The notes under the pieces were generated by a model. It made no database searches. It saw only the letters and a list, made by a program, of their open reading frames with translations, and was not told where the DNA came from. From NCBI GenBank assembly GCA_902806595.1, contig CADCXC010000012.1:744001-808000 (forward strand): a stretch of DNA of 64,000 bases, in the 5' to 3' direction. The stretch comes from Pyrenopolyporus hunteri. Lineage: Eukaryota > Ascomycota > Sordariomycetes > Xylariales > Hypoxylaceae. The position numbers and the translations under genes were made by a program. Below are positions 12,866 through 27,764 of this stretch, piece after piece (position 1 is the first letter of the stretch; each line of letters opens with the position of its first letter).

Positions 12866-13030
12866 TTTTTCCGGGTTTTTTTTATTTTTTTTAAAAAAGA
12901 TTATATTTCGAGGTTTTTTTTATATTTTTTTTATTCCCCGTAATTTATATAAAACCGTAATAAAACAATATATAAAAAGAAATATCGAAATATAATTTTT
13001 TAAAAAAAAATAAAAAAAAACCCGGAAAAA
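12866..13030. mobile_element. Small foldback element V
   Basis: Inverted arms of ~45 bp: 12,866-12,910 begins TTTTTCCGGGTTTTTTTT and 12,986-13,030 ends AAAAACCCGGAAAAA in mirror image, separated by ~75 bp. Outside CpG, CCGGG/CCCGG is rare in this block, so the ends stand out. Such short paired ends without coding sequence fit a foldback or MITE insertion in the U element; no second copy was noticed. Confidence 0.65.
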
Positions 13031-13750
13031 GTTTATTTACGTTACGATTTAAAAACGGTTAATAATTTTTTATTTTACAATATTAATATAAATAAAAAAT
13101 TAAAAAAATTAAATTTATAAACGTTAATAATTTTTATTAAATTATTTTCGATATTATATTATTAACGTTATAAATTATTTATTTAATAATCGATTTTATT
13201 TTCTTTTATTATTAATAATTCGTCGTTTATATTTAATACGTTATTATTTTTTTTATTATAAATTTTTACGGTATAACTTTTTTTCAATTAACGTTTAAAT
13301 TTTACTTTTCGATTTTCCCGTCGTTTTTTTTAAATATTTAATATTTTTATTTTTTTCGCTTTTATTTTATAAAAAATAACTACGTGTTTTTAAATTATTA
13401 TAATTAATTTTTATTTTATTATATTAATATATATCGAATAAAAATATTATTAACGGTATATTTTTAATTTTATACGAAAAAAATAACTTTAATTATTATT
13501 ATCGAAAAATATTTATAAATTTTTCGAATCGTTATTAAATAATTCGTATATAATATTAACGATTTTATTAAACGTTATATTAAAAAAAAATATTATATCG
13601 AAAATTACGATTTTTTTAAACGATTTTATAACTTTTATTAATTAAATCGACTTAAATATATATACCCGTCGAAAATTAATAAAACGATATTTATTATAAG
13701 TTTTTTTATATAGATTTTTAATAAAATATACTTTTTTATTATCGTTAATA

Positions 13751-14320
13751 TATAATTCGATTTAAAGAAAATTAAATTATATAAATTTAATTTTAATTCG
13801 ATATATTTTTTTTAATATTTTTCGAAAAAATCTTTAAATTATATATTTAAAATTAAATATAAAAAAGTTATACGAGTAATTATTTATAAAGGTTTTTTCG
13901 AAAAGTTTTTAAAAAAATGATAAAAGTAATTTTTTACGACGATTTTTTCGAAAAATAATAAAGGTGGCTTTTTACGACGGTTTTATCGAAAAATAAGATA
14001 GGGTGGTTTTTATAAAGTAGTTTTTTACGACGGTTTTTTAAAAAATAATACGGGTAGTTTTTTATAAAAATTAAAAAATATTACGAAAATTATATTAAAA
14101 ATTATATTAAAAATTATATTAAAAATTATATTAAAAATTATATTAAAAATTATATTAAAAATTATATTAAAAATTATATTAAAAGTTACAGTAAAAATTA
14201 TTTTAAAAATTATATTAATAATTATATTAAAATATATAATTATAAAAATAATCGTAAAATTCGAAAAAAATCGAAAGTTATTATTTTATTTTACGAAAAT
14301 AACTTTTAATTTTAAAAAAT
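13751..14320 (+). repeat. Minisatellite element W, copy 1
   Basis: Starts ATTCGATTTAAAGAAAATTA and shares order and content with 57,295-58,190. Both have a leader, then loose ~40-bp units built on TTTACGACG(A/G)TTTT...TCGAAAAA, then a 12-bp array, then a closing block containing AAAATAATCGTAAAATTCG (14,245-14,263 here). Copy 1 has about four 40-bp units against ten or more in copy 2, but a longer 12-bp array. Confidence 0.8.
14087..14232. repeat. 12-bp tandem array in W1
   Basis: Eleven to twelve units of ATTAAAAATTAT or close variants (one reads AGTTACAGTAAA). The equivalent place in W2 (58,065-58,100) has only about three units. Confidence 0.92.
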
Positions 14321-16004
14321 AAACTTTATAAAAATTATTACTTTTACTTATATATTTTTAAAATTAAGATATAATAAAAATGAATTATTTTATTTAAATT
14401 ATTTTATTTAAAAACGATATATTAAATATTATTTATATAAAATAAATATTAAAGGTATTTATAATATTATTTATATACGTATATATATAATTAAATTTTT
14501 ATATATTTTTATAATAATTAAAATATTTTATTTATATATATTATTAAATTAAAAAAATATATATATAATTTTTTATTATTTTAATAATCGAAATGTTTTT
14601 TTTAATAAAATTATAATTATATTTTTTAAATTTTCGTATAAAAATATAAAATAGTAAAATTTTCTTTTTTTTTCTTTTTTTAATATTTTCGATATTTATT
14701 CGATTTAATTTTCGTTTCGTAATTTAAATTAATAAATTTTAAAATTTAAATATAATATTCCGACGATATTTTATTTTTATTAATTTTAATATATTATTAT
14801 TATTTTAATTTGCCTTATATATTTATTTTTAAATATTTATTTTTATTAATTTTAATATATTATTATTATTTTATTTTTTATATATTTATTTATAAATATT
14901 TTATTTATATTAAATTTAATATTAATATTAAATTATATATTTTAAAAAAGATTTAATTATATTATGTAAAGTGTAAAATAAGGAAATAAATATAAAACGA
15001 AAAAAATAAACATTGGAATAACGAAGGAAATTATCGTATCGTATCCGTAATAACGGTAACGAAAAGTGCGGATTTTACGATAAATAATGTAGTTAAAATG
15101 TATTCGAAGGTATTATACGATAAATTTTCGACGAAAAACGAAAAGAAAAAATATAAAACGAATAAAACGAATAAACGAAAATAAATATATAAAAGTAATA
15201 TTAATACGATTAAGATTTTATTTTATATATTAATAAATATAAATAATAAAAAAACGTTTAAAATATAATTAAAAATATTTAAAAAAGTAAATAAATATTA
15301 CGTAACGAATGGAAAATAATATAAAAATAAATTCGATATTTTATAAAAAATTATAATATAAAAGTTAATAAATACGATAAATAATTTAATTATGAAATTA
15401 AAAAAAATAAAAATATTATTATTTTATTAAATATTATTATTTTTTTCGAATATATTTAATATTCGAAGAAAATTTAAATGAATATTATAATAAAAAAAAT
15501 AACGAATTAATAAGTTTTAATTTTAATAATATTAATTCGAAAATTAAAAAAAATTATAATAAAAAAACGTTAATGATAATTTAAAAATAAAAAAATTCGA
15601 AAAAATAATATAATTAATCAATATATTTATAAAAAAATAAAAAATTATAATAATTAAATAATTATAAAATAATAATATATTTTTTATATTTTATAAAAAC
15701 AATAATAATATATAAAATAAATTAATTTTAAATAAAAAATTTTTTCGATTTATAAATTATTAATAAAAATAAAACTTTTATTATTATAATAAAAATTTTT
15801 AAATTTAATAAATTAAAAAATATTTACGTAATTTTAAAAAGTTTTTTAAATAAATTTTAAAAAATAAAATATATAAATTATTAAATAAATTAAATTAATT
15901 TAATATAAAAATTTCGAAGCGAAATATATTATTTTAATATTAAAAGTAAATAATTTAAAAGTCGTATTATGATTTTATAATAATAGGTTAATATAAACAC
16001 TTTT
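14321..16004. other. RIP-degraded DNA, one less AT-rich patch
   Basis: No gene was seen. 14,771-14,905 holds a ~70-bp direct duplication around TTAATTTTAATATATTATTA. 14,960-15,190 is richer in G and CpG than its surroundings (e.g. GAAAAGTGCGGATTTTACG at 15,061), with A-rich plus-strand composition. It may be a younger or less mutated transposon coding remnant, but no motif was recognised. Confidence 0.4.
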
Positions 16005-16755
16005 ATTATTAACATTTTTTAAAATTATTATCGGATTTTATTAATATTTTTAATATATTAAAATATTTATTATATTTAATAATTTTATATATAAATTTAT
16101 ATATAATCGTATTAATATATAATATATATTTTATGTTTTTTATTATATATTTTATTATATTTTAATTACTTTAAAAATATAAAATATAAAAATTAAATCG
16201 TTAACTTCGTATTAATTAAATTTTTTAATAATATAAGTTTTATATTAATGTATATTTTATTTCGAAAGTTATTTAAATATAAAATTAATTTTATATAAAT
16301 ATTTAAAAATGTTAAAAAGTGTTGAAAAAATATATAATCGTAAAAAAAGATTATATAATTATTTTAAATTATTATTTACACTTTTAAATATTTATATAAA
16401 ATTAATTTTATATTTAAATAATTTTCGAAATAAAATATACATCGATATAAAATTTATACTATTAAAAAAATTTAATTAAAGTTAAATTAATAATTTAATT
16501 TTTATATTTTACATTTTTAAAATAAATAAAATATAATAAAATATATAATAAAATATATAATAAAATATATAATAAAATATATAATAAAATATATATAATT
16601 AAATTAATTAAAAAATTATACTTATACTCGGTAAAATTATTTAATTTATTATATTTTAATATAAAGATATATTAATGAAATTAAATACGAAATAAAAAAT
16701 ATATTTTTCGTATTAAAAATGTTAATAAAATTTAATAATAAAACGAAAAAATGTT
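16005..16755 (-). mobile_element. Palindromic MITE S, copy 2
   Basis: Reverse orientation relative to copy 1: its left end (16,040-16,140) matches the reverse complement of copy 1's right end, and 16,620-16,745 matches the reverse complement of copy 1's left end. The internal palindrome is centred near 16,345. A five-unit 12-bp run (AAAATATATAAT) lies at 16,540-16,600. The ends are approximate. Confidence 0.78.
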
Positions 16756-17077
16756 AATAATAAAAGTTAATATAAAAAGTAAAAATATTTATATATATAT
16801 TTTTTATTAATAAAATAAAAGTAAAATAATATTATAAATATTTTACGTTTAAATATATTATAAAATATTATAAAAAATAAATTAAATATAATAAAAAAAA
16901 TTAATATCCGTATTATTATTTTTTAATATCGAGTTTTATTTATATTATTAATATATTCGTTTTAATCGTTTTATTATTTCGTATTTTTTTAAAAAAGCGA
17001 TTAACGTTTAAATTATATTATATATATTTAATTAAAATTAATTATTTTATTAAATCGTATTATAATATTTAATTTAT

Positions 17078-17212
17078 ATTATTATATTAAAGTCGTATTA
17101 TTATATTAACATTATATTATTATATTAATATTATATTATTATATTAATATCGTATTATTATATTAATATCGTATTATTATATTAATATCGTATTATTATA
17201 TTAATATCGTAT
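17078..17212. repeat. 19-bp tandem array, about 7 units
   Basis: Units of TATTATTATATTAATATCG. Left units read ATT/AT where the right four keep CG, giving a gradient of CpG loss across the array. Confidence 0.88.
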
Positions 17213-20200
17213 TAATAAAAATTTAATTTTAAATTTTTAATTATTTATAAAAATTTTTTTAATATTATTATATTATATATTTTTATTATATAATCGTGAG
17301 TTAATTTATATACGTTAAATTTATAATATAATTACGTTTTTAATAAATATACCCATTAAAATTAAATCGATAAAAATAATTATAAGACGTTTTTTCGTAT
17401 ATAAAAAAAATTAACATTAATAAAAGTTTAATAGAATCGTAATTAATATAATTGAAATTTTTATCGCTATTATTTAAATTAATACGAAGTTCGAAAACTT
17501 CGATATAATTTTAAAATTTCGATCGTATTTATCGAAAAAATAATTAATATCGTTTAAATAATTATTTAATTTATTATAATTATTAAATTCGAATTTATTA
17601 TTATCGGATTTGTACTTAATTCTTTTAATTTATTATAAGTAATAAAATTCGCGTCGTTTATTAAAAGTAAAATTAACTTCGATAATATAATTATTATTTC
17701 GTTTTTATTTTTTTTCGTCGGTGATTTTAACGGATAATTTATTAATTTTATTATTATAAATTATTTTATATTAATATATTTTCGAATCGTTTTTATTTAT
17801 AACTATATAATAAACGGAATATTAATTGTTAATATTATCGTTATTTATTATTTTAATAATATAATAAGTAAAAATTATTTAAACGAAATAAACGAAAAAA
17901 AATTTCATCGATACGTATATAATCGAATAATAAAAACGGTTTTAATAAAAGGAAAATATTTATAAATTCGAATTTTTTAACTTATTTAATAAATGTTATA
18001 TATATATATATTAAAACGATATTTATTTTTATATATTAAATTAAATTTCGAGATTATAATAATGTAATTTTTATTATAAAATATATAAACGTTATTACGA
18101 AAAAAAATTATATTATATAAATAATCGATAAATTTTTTAAATTTAAAGTTATTTTTAAGTTTAAATTTAATTATATTATTAATAATTATTTAATTTCGAT
18201 AAGTTTTTTATATTAATATAAAGTCGTATATTACGGGGTATGGATTTTTATTATTATTATAATTATTTAAATTTTAAAAAATAAAAAAAATAAAATTATT
18301 AATGTATAAATGAAAATAGTTAATATTTAAATTATCGGTATTTAAATTATCGATATTTAACGTGTTAATATTCGAGGTTTTACGGCGGGTAGCGATAATT
18401 AAGATATATTAAATTTTTAAAGTTTTTTATAATTTAAGTATTTTATTTAAGTTAATTTAATTACGGAAATAAAATATGATTAAATAAAGTTTATTTACGA
18501 CGTAAAATTAATATTATTTAAATAAAAAAATAGGAAAAATTAACCGTTAATAAATGGTAAAACGTGGAAATAATATCGTTTAAAAAAATAAAATTATTAA
18601 TAAATATTATTTTATTTTTTAATTCGATATATTTAAACGAAAAAAAACAATTTTTATTATTTCGATTTTTACGGGGTATTTAAATGTTATTTATAACGAT
18701 ATAATAAATATAATAAATAATTTCGTAATTTAAAAAATCGTAATTTAAAGTATAAAAAGTTAATAATTTAATAAATAAAACGTAACTTAAATAATGAATT
18801 ACGATTTTTTTTTTAAATTTTATCGTTTTATTTTTTTAAATATTAATAATGTTAAAATATAAAATAATTAATATTTTATTATAAATATTAATAAAATTTA
18901 ATATATAATATATATTATTAAAATAAACGTAAATAAAAAAAAGTAAACGTAAATAAAAAAATAAATATAAATAAAAAAATAAAAAGGTTAAAAATATTAA
19001 AATGTCGTTTTTTAACGATTTTTTTCGAATTTTCGATTTTTTCGTAATTAATTAAAAATATTAATTTTAGGAAACTTTATAATTTATGAAATAATTACGT
19101 AATATTTATTTATTAAATTTATATATTATCGTATTAATATAAATTAATTTTATTTATAAAATCTAAACGTATTTAAATTATTATTATATTATAATTTTAT
19201 TCGAATTTTTCGTTTTTTATGTTTTTTTTAATTTTTTTATCTTTTTTATATTTTATATTATCCTCGTTTTTTTTTTTTTTTTTTCGTTTTTTATTTCTTT
19301 TTTTATAACTTTTTATAACTCGTTAATTATTCGACGACGTAATATACGGGTATTTTTTTATTTTTAATTTTATTTTTATTTAACCGGGATAATAAGTTTC
19401 GATTTATTTTTAAAGTTAATAAAACGTTTTTTTCGACGGTTTTAAATATTCGGTTATAATTTAAAAAGTTTAATTATAAATAAAGTTATATTTATAGCGT
19501 CGAATTATTCGAAGTTTTTATTATATTTTTATTACGAAAATTAACGGCGTATATTATTATTAATTAAATAAAAATTTCGAAAGTAATTTAATTATTTATA
19601 TTATAATGTTTACGTTTTTATAATAAAAGCGTTTTCGTTAAATGAATCGATATTACGAGGTCGTTTATATATGTTTTCGATAATATTAAAATTTTAAATA
19701 TAAAAATAAAAATATTTATTTATTATGTCGCGATTTAATTATTAATATCGGTTAATTTTATCTTTTTTAATAATTTCGTTAATTTATAATTTAACGATCA
19801 TATTATAAATATACGAAATATCGTATTATTTTTTATACGATTATAATAAAATTTTAAAAACGTAATTTATTTAAATATATCGAGTGTTTTTCGATGTTTT
19901 TTAATAAATAAATTAACGTAATAATATAAAATTTAACGAGGTAATTTTTTAAATTAACGAAATTTTAAATATTCGCGATAAAAATGTTTTATTTATGTAT
20001 CTTTCGTCGTTTTAATTTGACGTTTTTATATAGTAATTATTTTTTAAATTATCGCTCGTATTTTAAAAGAATCACCGTAATTATTAACTAAATAATTTTT
20101 TAAATTTTAATAAATAATTTTAATAAAAAATGTAATTTTTTAACCGTAATTTTTATTAATTAAAGTATAATAAGTAATTTATTTACGTTTATTTTCTATG

Positions 20201-23200
20201 TATTTTTTATTAATATAAACGATAATATTCGATTAATTATCGAATTTTTTTTTATAAAAGTTTACGTAATATCGAATTTATTTTCGGTTATAATATATAA
20301 TATATGTTTTTATAAATTAAATAATTTTTAACAGATATAAAAGATATTTTTAAATATTTAATTAAAAATGCGATTAAAAATTTTAATGAAAGTATTAAAT
20401 TATTAAATTTCGATATTATTTTCGTTTTAATTATTTACGGTTATTTCGTCGTTAATTATTAAAAGTTTAATTAATTCGTCGGTAAATTTTTTTTAATGTT
20501 TTTTAACGTTAAAAACGATATTTTTATTAATATTAAATATATATAATTATAATTTAATTATAGGTATATATAATCGAAATGTATTTCGTTTAATATTATC
20601 GTATTTAATAATAATTACGTTTAATGAAAAGGTTTTAAATTATATACGGGTTTATTTAATGTCGGTAATAATTTAATCGAATTTTTCGAAACGTTTATTA
20701 TTTATAAATTCGTATATAATATTTATAATATTTTTTATTAAAGTAATTATCGTTTTAATAAAAAACGGTATTTTAAATTTATTAGTTTTATATATTATAT
20801 TAAAAAAAGTATTAAGGTATTTTCGTTATATTTTAATATTTTACGATTTAAATTAAAAATAATTTATAATATAATTTTCGTCGAATATATCGTTATAAAC
20901 GAAATATAAAATGTTTTTTTATTTTAATTAACGAATTAATATTTAAATAAATACATAATTATTTAATCGATTTCGATGTAGTTATTAACGATAATTATAA
21001 ATATTTTTATTCGTAAAACTTATATTCGAAAATTATTTAAATAAAATAGTAACGATATTATATAATCGTATTTTTAGGTTTAAAAATATGTATTTTATAA
21101 ATTTTTTTATTTCGAAAGTAAAAACGTATAAACGAAAGGAAATAAGTATATTTTTAATAATATTATAATTTAAATCGTTGAAATTAATTATTAATTTTTC
21201 GAAAGATAATTTAAATTTTTTATACGTTATTAATTTTATTAATAATAATTTTACGGATGTTATTTTTATTCGATTAACGGATATTATTTTTAAAATATAT
21301 AAAATCGATAATTATAGTTTTTTTTTACGGTAATTATTTTCGCGTTTTTTATAAATTATATATTTAATTATTTTTATAAATGTTTTAAAATTTATTTTAA
21401 GTTTTTTATACGATTCGTAAAAAGGTTTTACGATAAGTCGATAATTTAAAAGTAAGTTAAATAAAGGTAAAAGTTTAAAAGTCGTATCGTTGAATTCGTT
21501 ATTAAAATTTAAAATAAAATTTATATTAACGTAAATGCGTATTAAATTTAATGTTAAAAAAAGTTATTAAAAATATATAAAAAGTAGTTATAAGTTATAA
21601 TAATATGATAAAAAATTTCGTAATAATACGGTATTTTTTATATTATTATATAAAGTTAATTAAAATGAAAATTAAAATAAAAGGTTTTATCGTTTTTAAA
21701 TTTAATCGTTTATTTAAAATAATGTAAAGGTAACGAAATGTAGTTAAAAATTAAAAAAATATATTAATAATGTAGATAAAATTCGATATTAAAAAAAATA
21801 ATACAGATATTAATCTTTATAATAAATATATAAATTTTATTTATAAAAATAAAAGTAAAATATATTAAAATTAATTATTATATCGTAATTATAATAATAA
21901 ATATACGATATAAAAAATATAAATATATAATAATTTAATAAATAAATAAAAAGTTAAAAAAATATACGTTTATAAATTTCGTTAATTCGAAAAGAAATTT
22001 AAATAAAAAAAATATTATTAAATTTAATTTTATATTTAATAATACGAAAAATATTTACGTTTTTTATAATATAAAAAAATTTAATATTTATACGACTTTA
22101 ATTTTAAATAATATTAAAAATGTTAATGTTTTAAATTTTTTTATTATTATTAAAAATAAGGAAATTTAAAAATTAAAGAAAAAAATTACGATAATTAAAT
22201 AATTTTAAATTCGAATTTTTTTCGAAGTTTTTTTAATTTTTATTATAATTTAATTTAAATTAAAACCCGAATCATTTTAAATATAATTAAACGTAATAAA
22301 TTACATTTTATTTAAAAGTATTTAATAATAAATATTTACATCGTTTATTAAAGTATAATATAAATATTCGAAATATTAATATAAATATTAAAGAATAAAT
22401 ATAAAGAAAACGTAATAATTATTTAAAAATTATAATTTATAAAAAATAAGTCACATTTTTGGAGTTTTAATAATTATTATATAATTTAAAATAAATTAAA
22501 AAAAGTAATTTTATATAATAATAAAATATTAAATAAAATAAAATAAATTAACGAAATAAATTATAATTAAATTATAACGAAAATAAAAATTTAAAATTAC
22601 GAACTTAAATTTTAATTTATATATATAAAATTATAAAAAATATTAAAAGGGAATTTTATTTTAAATATATTATAAAAACGTACGAAAGGTTTTAATATAA
22701 TAATAAAAAATATAAACGTATATTATTTATTATAAAATAAAATAAAAATTAAAATATCTTAAAAAATTTATTTTATTTAATAAAATATTAATGTTTTATT
22801 TTTATTATTTTTAAAAAAAACATTATTAAAAAAATTTATAAATAAGAAAATTAAATATTAAATTTAAGTATATTATTTCGAGGTTTTTTAAATAAAGCGA
22901 TTTTAATTATATAATATAAAAAATTAAAGTAAATATAAAAATAAAATCGAAAAAAACCCGTATAATAAAAATCGATAAAATATAAAAAAAAAAATAAAAT
23001 TTTAATTAAAATTAAAACTTACGAAACCGAAGTTTCGAACGGATTTAAAAATAAAGTCGATATAAATAAATATATATATGGTTTAATAAAAATTTTTAAA
23101 AAAATAACGTAAATAATTACGTTATAACGAAAATCTTTAATAATAAAAGTAATTAAATAATAATCGAAAGGAATATAATAAATAAAAATTAATATAATAT

Positions 23201-23559
23201 ATATTCGAAAAAAGTAAAACGAAATTAAATTAAAATAATATTAAAAAAATTAAAAGTCGTTAATAAATAATATAAAATAACGGTAAATATAATTAAACGA
23301 ATATATTTTCGAAAAGTGATAACGAAAGTTTCGCGTAATAATATTAAATTTAAAGATTAATAATTATTATAAAATATATATTTATTTAATATAATAAATA
23401 ACTTTTAAAAATTTTTATAAATAACGAAACGAAAAAAAATAAAAAACGATTTTTAATTAATAAATTCCTTTTATTTATAACATCGATTTATTCGACATCA
23501 AAAACGGTTAAATAAATTTAATTAATTTATTTTAAATATAATAAAAATTATATAAAAAA
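17213..23559. other. Long unassigned RIP-degraded transposon DNA
   Basis: No intact gene and no motif strong enough to name a family. About 17,950-21,800 keeps G but has almost no C outside CpG on the plus strand; from about 22,260 the balance shifts and ACC, CAT and TCA-type C contexts reappear. Three ~18-bp units based on GTAAACGTAAATAAAAAA lie at 18,918-18,985. The right part (about 22,000-23,560) lies upstream of LINE F copy 1 and could hold its 5' region, but no match to the other copy was found beyond ~23,560. Confidence 0.4.
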
Positions 23560-26500
23560 GATAAAAAAATATAATTATAAAAATTAAGTTATAAAAAACA
23601 TCGAATAAAAAAAAAAATTTTTTTATAAGTTTTTTTAAGATTTACGTGAAACTTTTATTTCGAATTTTAATTAAAATAATTTTATAAAACTTTGAATTAA
23701 ATTATTATTTTAATGTTTTTAAATAATTTCGTACGATAATTTTTTTTAAAATAAAAAAAATAAACGAAAATATTTTTTTCGAAGGTTTATTACTTTATAT
23801 TTTTATTAAATACGATGGGGAAAATAATAGAAAAAGTTTTTATATAATAAATTATAATAATAATAAAAAAATATAATTTATTTTTTAAAAAATAAATAAA
23901 GAATAAAACATATAAATTTACGAAAATAACCATTTATATCATGATAAAAATAATTCTTTTATAAAAATATAAAATAATAACATTATTATTATAATTAAAT
24001 ATATCGAAGGCATTTAATAAAATAATGTCGACAAAAATAATATACGTTATAATGATAAAAACTTTTTTAAATTAAATTATATATTAAATTAAAAATTACT
24101 TAATAAATAAGTAAACTACTTTTATTTTCGACAGTCAAAACTTATAATAATATTAAATTACGAATAGAATATTATAAAATTTTTTATTCTTTTTTTAATT
24201 TATTTATTTTATATATTATACCGTTATATAAAACTTTAAAACATAAAAGAATATTAATAATAAATTTTACAAATAATATAAATCTTTTTATCGTTAATTA
24301 CGATTCGAAAAAAAATTATAAAAAATTTAAAAACACATATATTAAATATTAAAAATAAATAAAAAAATACGAAATATCTTTTTTATTTAATAAAAATAAA
24401 TTTATATATTTTATTTACGTATACATTTCGATTATAAAATTCATACATTTAAAAAATTATATATTTAATTTAATAAAAAATATTAAAATTTTAAAGGTAT
24501 AATTAAATGAAAAGTTAAAATAAAAACAATATTTAAAAGTTATAAAAATAAAAAGAAAAAAATAAAAATACGCGTTATTTAAATTAACGATTTTTATATA
24601 AAATTATAATATTTCGAAAACGTAAAAAATTTATATTAAAATTATTAAAAATGCGATAATATTTAATATAATTATATAATATACATTTTTTAAAATAACC
24701 GGATAAGAAATATAACGATTAAATTAAACTTAATATAATTAAAATACTTTAAAAAAATAAATAAAATATATAAAATAACTTTTATTATTTAATTCGAAAA
24801 TAAATTAAAATATTTTTTAATGAATTTATATTTAAGTAAAAAAATTATAAATTTTAAATTTAAAATATATATAATAAAATTTATTAAAATTATAATAAAT
24901 ATAAATATTAAAATTAAATTATAATTATTAAATTATAAAATAAAAAAAAAACTTTTCGATATAATAAAAAATAAAAAATAACATAATAATAAAATTAAAA
25001 AAAATAATTAAAAAAATAAATAATTAAAAGTAATATTATCGGTATAATAATCGATAAATAAATTAAACGTTTTAAAACATTATATATACGAAATATAATT
25101 ATAATAAATATATTTTTTTAAAATTTATAAATATAATCGTAATATTATAACATATAAAAATACGAAATTTTTATATTAATATAAATATAAATTAAAAAAA
25201 TAAATTTAAAAACGTTTTTTTAAAAACAAACGTTTTAAAAATCGTTTCGTTAAAATATTAATATAAAAAACGCGAAATAATATATTATATAATTATAAAT
25301 TATTTAAAATATAATAAAATTAATTTTATTTTATAAATAAAAATAAAATTTAAAACTTTTATTATTTATAAAAATTACGAAAAAATTTTATTAAATTTAA
25401 AAAAACTAAAAATAATAATTAAATGGTTTTTATTAAAAAAAGTTATTTTTAATATATAAAATAATATTAAAAATAATATCGTAAAAAATAATTTATAAAA
25501 AACATAAATTTAAAAAATAACATAATATATTAAAAAAATAACAAAACGAAATTATAAAATATTTAATATTAAATATTATAAAAATAAATTTAAATAATTA
25601 AATACTTTTAAATAAATTAATATTATAAACGATAAAATATTTATTTTACCGTTTTTTTTTTCAAAAATATTATTATATTTAATAAATAAAAGGTTTTTCG
25701 TTTAATAAAAAATATTTAAAAAAATTTAAATATTTTTTACTTCGAATTTTTATATTAAATTTTTTTAAATTTATTTAAAATTTAATTTTAATTCGATTTT
25801 ATTTACAATAATCGAAATTATTAAATAATAAACGATATTTTTACATTTCGATTAATTATCGATAATTTTTCACAATTTATGAATAATTAATATTAATATT
25901 ATATAATAAAAAACAAGATTATTTATAATCAAATATAAATTTTTAAAATATTATTTTAAAAAATATTTTTATTAACATTAAATTTATTATATATAAATAA
26001 ACTTTTATATAACGATATATTTTTTAATTCAAAAATTACTTTAATAAAACTTTTCGATTATTATAAACTTATATATTAAACAAAATATAATTTCACATAT
26101 TTTAATTTTTACTTTTATAAAATATAAAAAATCAAAATTATTAAAATTATTATAAACGTTAAAAATTTTTAATATAAAAATCATTATAATTTATTTTAAT
26201 AAAAACTTAAAAATAATATTATTATTTTATATATTTAAAATAATTCATTAAAAAAATAAATTAATATTATAAAAATATAATAAAAATAAAAGAAAAATAT
26301 TTACAAAAAAATAAAATTAATGTCGTTAATAATATCGTTTATAAAATATTATCGACATTTATTTAAAAAAATAATCGAATTTTATAAATTCGTTTATAAT
26401 AAATTATATTTTAACGATGATAAATTAAATATATATTATATATATTATCGAAAAATAATAAAAAATTTTTTATAAAATAATAACATATATTTCGACGATA

Positions 26501-27010
26501 AAAAATAATAAACGATAATATATAATATATAACGAAAATAAATAATAAAATAATTAAATAAATATAAAAAAAATATAAAATAATATATATAAAAAAATTA
26601 TTTATAAAGATTTATAAAAAGATATCGATTTAAATAAATAATATTAAATAATTAAAATCGATACAAACTTTCGATTAATAAAAAATAATTTTTTAAATAA
26701 AAAATAAATACATAAAAATTATAATAAAATTATTTTAAAAAACGACAATTATAATTAAAAATTTATAAAACGAATAATTATAAAACGTTTTAACTTTAAA
26801 AAAACTTCGAAATAAAAAATAAATAAAAAAAAATAAAAAAAACATTAAATATTTTTTTTATCGAATTTAATTATATTTATTAAAAAAAGTAAATTTTTAA
26901 AATTTTAAAAAAAATTTTATATCGTTAAATAACATAATTAAAGAAAATTATAACAAAATAAAATTTATTCAAATCGACGATTTTTATTTAAATTATTATT
27001 ATTATTTTTT
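23560..27010 (+). mobile_element. LINE-type (non-LTR) retrotransposon F, copy 1
   Basis: It aligns in reverse complement with 40,080-43,580 over ~3.4 kb, and its last ~200 bp also match 35,960-36,216 and 47,690-47,905 (plus sense). The RT relic at 23,995-24,280 has non-LTR spacing and wording. Copies end in TAA/AAT microsatellite runs, as some LINEs do; here the tail is short (ATTATTATTATT near 27,000). The 5' end is not defined. RIP has placed stops throughout. Confidence 0.82.
23995..24310 (+). pseudogene. Non-LTR reverse transcriptase relic (F1)
   Basis: At 23,995-24,024 the plus strand reads LNISKAFNKI, matching the LDISKAFDKV block of LINE reverse transcriptases with Asp codons turned to Asn. 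At 24,263-24,280 it reads NFTNNI where the family has GF(V/T)DDI, the catalytic box. The gap is ~89 codons, as expected between these blocks. They lie in different frames here (268 bp apart) but in one frame in copy 3 (264 bp apart), so this copy also carries a small length change. The wording fits Tad/jockey/I-like LINEs; the clade was not resolved. Confidence 0.85.
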
Positions 27011-27467
27011 ATATATTATCGTTATTTTTTATAATAATATTTTTTAAATATTTTTTTAATATTAATTATAATTATAATTAAAAATTTAAATATATAAAAT
27101 GAAATAATTTATTTAAATTATATATTTTAATAATCATTATTTTTATAATTATTTTAAATATTTAATATATTAAAAAATTTTAATTTTCATTAATATAAAT
27201 ATTTTTTATAATTGAAATAATTTTATTTATTTTCTTAATAACGTTTTTAATATAAACGATATTTTAAATACGTTTATATTTTATATTTTATTTTATCGTT
27301 ATTTAAAAATTTTTATAAATTATTAAATTATATTAATTATATAAATAATATAAATTTATAAATAAATAAATCGATTTTTTTAAAAAAATTTTAATTATAT
27401 ATTAATAAATTAAATTTTTCGAATTATATTTATATCGATTTATATAAATTTACTTAAAATTTATCGT
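27011..27467. other. AT-rich DNA between F1 and R4
   Basis: No gene or clear repeat was seen. It interrupts the F/E junction that is almost direct in the mirrored arm (39,936-40,080), so it is probably inserted or secondary sequence. Confidence 0.4.
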
Positions 27468-27712
27468 TTAATATTAATATTAATAAGTGTATATATAAAA
27501 ATAAAATAAAGAAATAACAGTAAAATGTATTGCGATATAATAAAATTAATATTATATAATTATTTAAAAAGGAAAAATTATTTAATAAAAAAACCGTAAA
27601 AAAATTTCTTTTATATAAAAGAAAATATATAATTATTTTTTAAGGTACGTATTATAAAATAATACGTATATAAGTTAATTAATTATTATTTATTATATTT
27701 CTTTCGTCATTA
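27468..27712 (-). repeat. Repeat R, copy 4 (possible solo LTR)
   Basis: Reverse-complement match to R cores at 9,935 and 33,975. It stands alone without U sequence beside it, as a solo LTR would. Inner ends read TGTATATATAAAA near 27,489 and TACGTATATA near 27,685, compatible with degraded TG...CA ends. No convincing target duplication was seen. Confidence 0.6.
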
Positions 27713-27764
27713 ATTAATTACGAATTTATTAATTAAAATTTTCATTTTATTTATTTTTTTAATG

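Larger units (their letters stand above)
11086..13750 (+). mobile_element. Family U element, copy 1, interrupted by arrays
   Basis: 11,090-11,560 aligns with 34,345-34,830, and 13,145-13,750 with about 35,060-35,710, so both ends of this stretch belong to one element. The middle has been expanded here by two tandem arrays and a foldback insertion absent from the other copy. No diagnostic protein motif was read on either strand, so calling it an LTR retrotransposon interior rests only on its position beside R. Confidence 0.65.
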
